Source of the DNA: Microvirga guangxiensis
GTDB lineage: Bacteria; Pseudomonadota; Alphaproteobacteria; Rhizobiales; Beijerinckiaceae
Reading direction: 5' to 3'
DNA length: 64,000 nucleotides
Assembly (NCBI RefSeq): GCF_900102135.1
Contig: NZ_FMVJ01000007.1
Location: forward strand, 186,001-250,000
The notes under the pieces are model-generated. The model was given only the letters and a program-made list of their open reading frames with translations, made no database searches and had not been told where the DNA came from. Below, in pieces: positions 61,695-64,000 of the stretch. The translations under genes were made by a program, and so were the position numbers. Each line of letters starts with the position of its first letter. Within the stretch, counting starts at the first letter, position 1.

Positions 61695-64000
61695 TTAGAA
61701 CCTGGATATGAAACTCCCCTTGACACTGTGCTCCTGCGCAGAAGCGCCGATTTGTCCCTCGTAGCTAACCCCCATATTGAAACTTCTGCCCGCCTGCCAA
61801 TAGATGCCTGCCTCTGTCACAAGGGTGTACCGGTTCAGAGGAACACCCGAGATCGTGAACGTCGACGATGATCCTCTGAACGCCAGCACCATCTCAGGCT
61901 CAACCTCACTATGGGCGTGACGCCACCCAATCATCCCACGCACCAGCAGTGGGATACGGTCGCCTGCCTGCGCCTCGGCGCGGACGCCGACCGTTGTCGT
62001 TCCGAGGTCGTAATCCCGCGCCCGACCGATCAGGGCCGCAGCCCCGCCCGCCTCAGCGAAGCCATTTGTGTGCGTCCGAAGGAGCGAGGCATTGACAAAC
62101 GGTTCGATGGCAACCGGTGCAACCTCGAAGCGATATCCGAGCTCAGCGAAAGCCTGAGCTGTCCACCCCCCATAGGAAGCCGCTGCCGTGCCATTGAAGC
62201 CGGGGAACCGCACACTCCGCTGTATGTCGTAGTCATGAAAGGCGTAGGAGCTGCCAAGGCGCGCGTTGAGACGGCCCCAAGAGGCTCCGCCATAGAGAGA
62301 TCCAAAAACGGTTTCGGTGGAGCCGGAAGACAGTCGCGCGTCTGCATCGAAAGTTGTGCGAACGAAACCGCCAGCCATACCGATCCGGTAGACATCGTCG
62401 ACGTTGGCCTCTGCCCCAAGAAGGAAGCCACCGGTGGCGGTGTCGAGGTCGTCCGCATTCCCGTTGCTTTTCACTGTCCCCCACGAGCCAGCGCCTTCGC
62501 CCCAGAGGACAAAGCGCCGGGGATCAAAGGTACGTGCTGGCAGAGCGGACAGGCGGGTGGATCCGCCTGCTGGGTCAGCAACATGATAGCTGCTCTGAGT
62601 GAAATAGGGACGACTTCTCGGCTGTGGTTGGCGCAGCCGGGCCAGGACGGCATTTTGAACAAGTTGGGCGTCCTGCAACGCTGTTGTCATGGCCGAGCTA
62701 TGGATCTCACCTGAGAGCGCATCGAAGGCTTGACGGGCGCCCGCAATGCTTGATCCTAGGACTGTGTCAAAGAGCTCGTGTCCGGCGCCGAGCCGCTCGA
62801 TCGCCGCAGCGGTGCTGCCTTGGTTTCGGGTGAGTGCAACCGAGGCGAAGGTGGATCGCCCTGGATCAGTCCTTCGGGTCAGGGTCAGAACGACGGCATT
62901 TTCCCCATAGCCGAGGGTCGGGGACACAAAGGCGAACTCAGCCCCCGTGGCTCCCTCAAAGGCACCAGATACGGATGATGCATTGAGGATGGTGTAGGGG
63001 CTGTTAGCCCTGTAGACCGCCCCTTGATCCGGCAGGACTTCGACGAGGCCGCCAGCCAGTGTGGCGCGACCTGATGCAGCGATCCTGTCGGCCTGCCCCG
63101 CAGGCCCGAGCCCCACAGCATAGACTGAGCCTGGCAGGAAATTCACATCGCCGGTCACGGTCATTGTGCCCACGGTCGTACCAGGCGAGATCGTCGAGCC
63201 ACTCTGGGCCGAAAGCCCGCCAATCGTACCGTCCCCGGTTAACACGGCGCCACTGCCCACATTCACTGGCGAGTTTCGCAGGGAGCCATTGACCGCCAAT
63301 GTTCCGGCTACGACGGAGGTCGCGCCTGATAAGGCGCTGTCACCGGTAAGGGTGAGCAGACCAGGGCCAGCTTTGATGAGTTCGCCTGCGCCTTCGAGTG
63401 GTGCAGCCAGAACGATCGCCTGGTCCGCTGACTCGAGCGTTCCCCCGGAAGGGCCAGTCTCCAGTACCGCAACGTTCGTTGGCCCATCAATCCTCCAAGT
63501 GCCTTGATCAAGGGTCAGGCGGTCAACTCCGTTCATTCCGCCCGCCAGCCGCGATCCGCCGGTCATCACAACCCGGGTGTAGCCTGATGTTCGGCCCTCC
63601 AGATCCGAAACAGTGCCGATCGCCTCGCTGCCATCCAGGGTCAGCGTGACGATGCCGTCACGGCCATTATCGCCGCGGGTCACTTTCAGCAAGCCAGCAT
63701 CTCCGCGGAGTTGCGTGTTCAGAACATTGAATGTAGCGGCTTGACCAGCCAGGTCGAACACAGCGTCAAAAACCGGGCCCCGGCTTCTCACCGTCGCATG
63801 GCTGACCTGGACAGTTGCATTGCCCAACGAGGCGATCCCGGCGCCGCCGCTGTCAATCCGGCTGTTGGTGACAGCGAGGGCGGCTGCCGTCACCGAGGCA
63901 CCGGCGCTGTGAGGGCCGAGGGTGGAGATGGTGACATGATCGATTGCGGCCGAACCACCGTACGTGGCTGCTATGCCTGACGACTGCGAACCCGTTGTCC
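61695..64000 (-). CDS. Autotransporter, C-terminal part (5' end beyond window)
   Basis: The frame is open to the right edge, giving at least 768 residues. The passenger part has autotransporter-associated beta-strand repeats (SGATSVVAGTLAVNGSL, SGSTISPGTTVGTMTVTGDVNF). A linker follows, then a C-terminal ~280-residue outer-membrane barrel (RFVLWGEGAGSWG..., AQAFAELGYRFEV..., GSFISRF with terminal Phe). It is a type Va secreted surface protein. The signal peptide and upstream passenger are outside the window. Confidence 0.88.
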   Translation of the reverse strand, partial: TTGSQSSGIAATYGGSAAIDHVTISTLGPHSAGASVTAAALAVTNSRIDSGGAGIASLGNATVQVSHATVRSRGPVFDAVFDLAGQAATFNVLNTQLRGDAGLLKVTRGDNGRDGIVTLTLDGSEAIGTVSDLEGRTSGYTRVVMTGGSRLAGGMNGVDRLTLDQGTWRIDGPTNVAVLETGPSGGTLESADQAIVLAAPLEGAGELIKAGPGLLTLTGDSALSGATSVVAGTLAVNGSLRNSPVNVGSGAVLTGDGTIGGLSAQSGSTISPGTTVGTMTVTGDVNFLPGSVYAVGLGPAGQADRIAASGRATLAGGLVEVLPDQGAVYRANSPYTILNASSVSGAFEGATGAEFAFVSPTLGYGENAVVLTLTRRTDPGRSTFASVALTRNQGSTAAAIERLGAGHELFDTVLGSSIAGARQAFDALSGEIHSSAMTTALQDAQLVQNAVLARLRQPQPRSRPYFTQSSYHVADPAGGSTRLSALPARTFDPRRFVLWGEGAGSWGTVKSNGNADDLDTATGGFLLGAEANVDDVYRIGMAGGFVRTTFDADARLSSGSTETVFGSLYGGASWGRLNARLGSSYAFHDYDIQRSVRFPGFNGTAAASYGGWTAQAFAELGYRFEVAPVAIEPFVNASLLRTHTNGFAEAGGAAALIGRARDYDLGTTTVGVRAEAQAGDRIPLLVRGMIGWRHAHSEVEPEMVLAFRGSSSTFTISGVPLNRYTLVTEAGIYWQAGRSFNMGVSYEGQIGASAQEHSVKGSFISRF

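Overview
The window looks like chromosomal DNA from an alphaproteobacterium, most likely of the order Hyphomicrobiales (Rhizobiales) and possibly near Microvirga/Methylobacteriaceae. This rests on the high-GC coding style, the tlyA / dxs-xseB block, the dnaJ-like / fabI / phosphoglycerate-mutase-like / aroC / ribB order, a TIGR02301-type protein, a transglutaminase-like cysteine peptidase, and dispersed CTCATCCTGAGGAG and GTCATCCCGG palindromic elements. The genus is an inference.

Layout. 1-3034: end of an acyl-CoA dehydrogenase gene, an HSDL2-like SDR, a CorA transporter and an SRAP/HMCES DNA-repair protein. 3246-10689: an apparent D-amino-acid / gamma-glutamyl-peptide utilisation locus, with DppA-type D-aminopeptidase, LysR regulator, D-amino-acid transaminase with an altered carboxylate trap, a polar amino-acid ABC transporter, a DmpA-type self-cleaving aminopeptidase and a PuuD-like gamma-glutamyl hydrolase. 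11306-16657: a 1783-residue mosaic Ig-like/RTX secreted protein. 16774-32242: mostly housekeeping genes on the minus strand (RlmD, TlyA, Dxs, XseB, a DUF2339 membrane protein, a phosphatase, an HD hydrolase, Tag, an AAC(6')-like acetyltransferase with a PaiB-like partner, a hybrid PAS histidine kinase, YgfZ), plus a Tat-exported superoxide dismutase, a tiny YHYH protein and a dihydroorotase-like amidohydrolase. 32295-33326: a less GC-rich orphan gene.

34055-37311: TIGR02301, Nudix and a citrate synthase fused to a helix-turn-helix, divergent from a second citrate synthase with a dyad between them. 37434-47121: PdxH, a DnaJ-like chaperone, FabI, AroC, a RibB with an N-terminal HTH and a degenerate cyclohydrolase domain preceded by a perfect dyad, a histone-deacetylase-like enzyme and an L,D-transpeptidase. 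47186-56067: membrane and envelope genes (two DoxX proteins, patatin, MarR, DUF898-M48-DUF1499 operon, MBL hydrolase, BioY, a YflT-like stress protein).

56068-64000 is looser and accessory-like: small hypothetical genes, long non-coding gaps, a cysteine peptidase, tRNA-Pro(CGG), tRNA-Gln(TTG), a truncated GNAT, a secreted beta-helix protein and the C-terminal part of an autotransporter that runs off the right edge.

The best candidates for something new are the RibB fusion gene, with two plausible translation starts and its own candidate operator; the divergent citrate synthase pair, where the DNA-binding-fused paralogue keeps the usual catalytic triad and the stand-alone one does not; and the D-amino-acid/gamma-glutamyl peptide locus.
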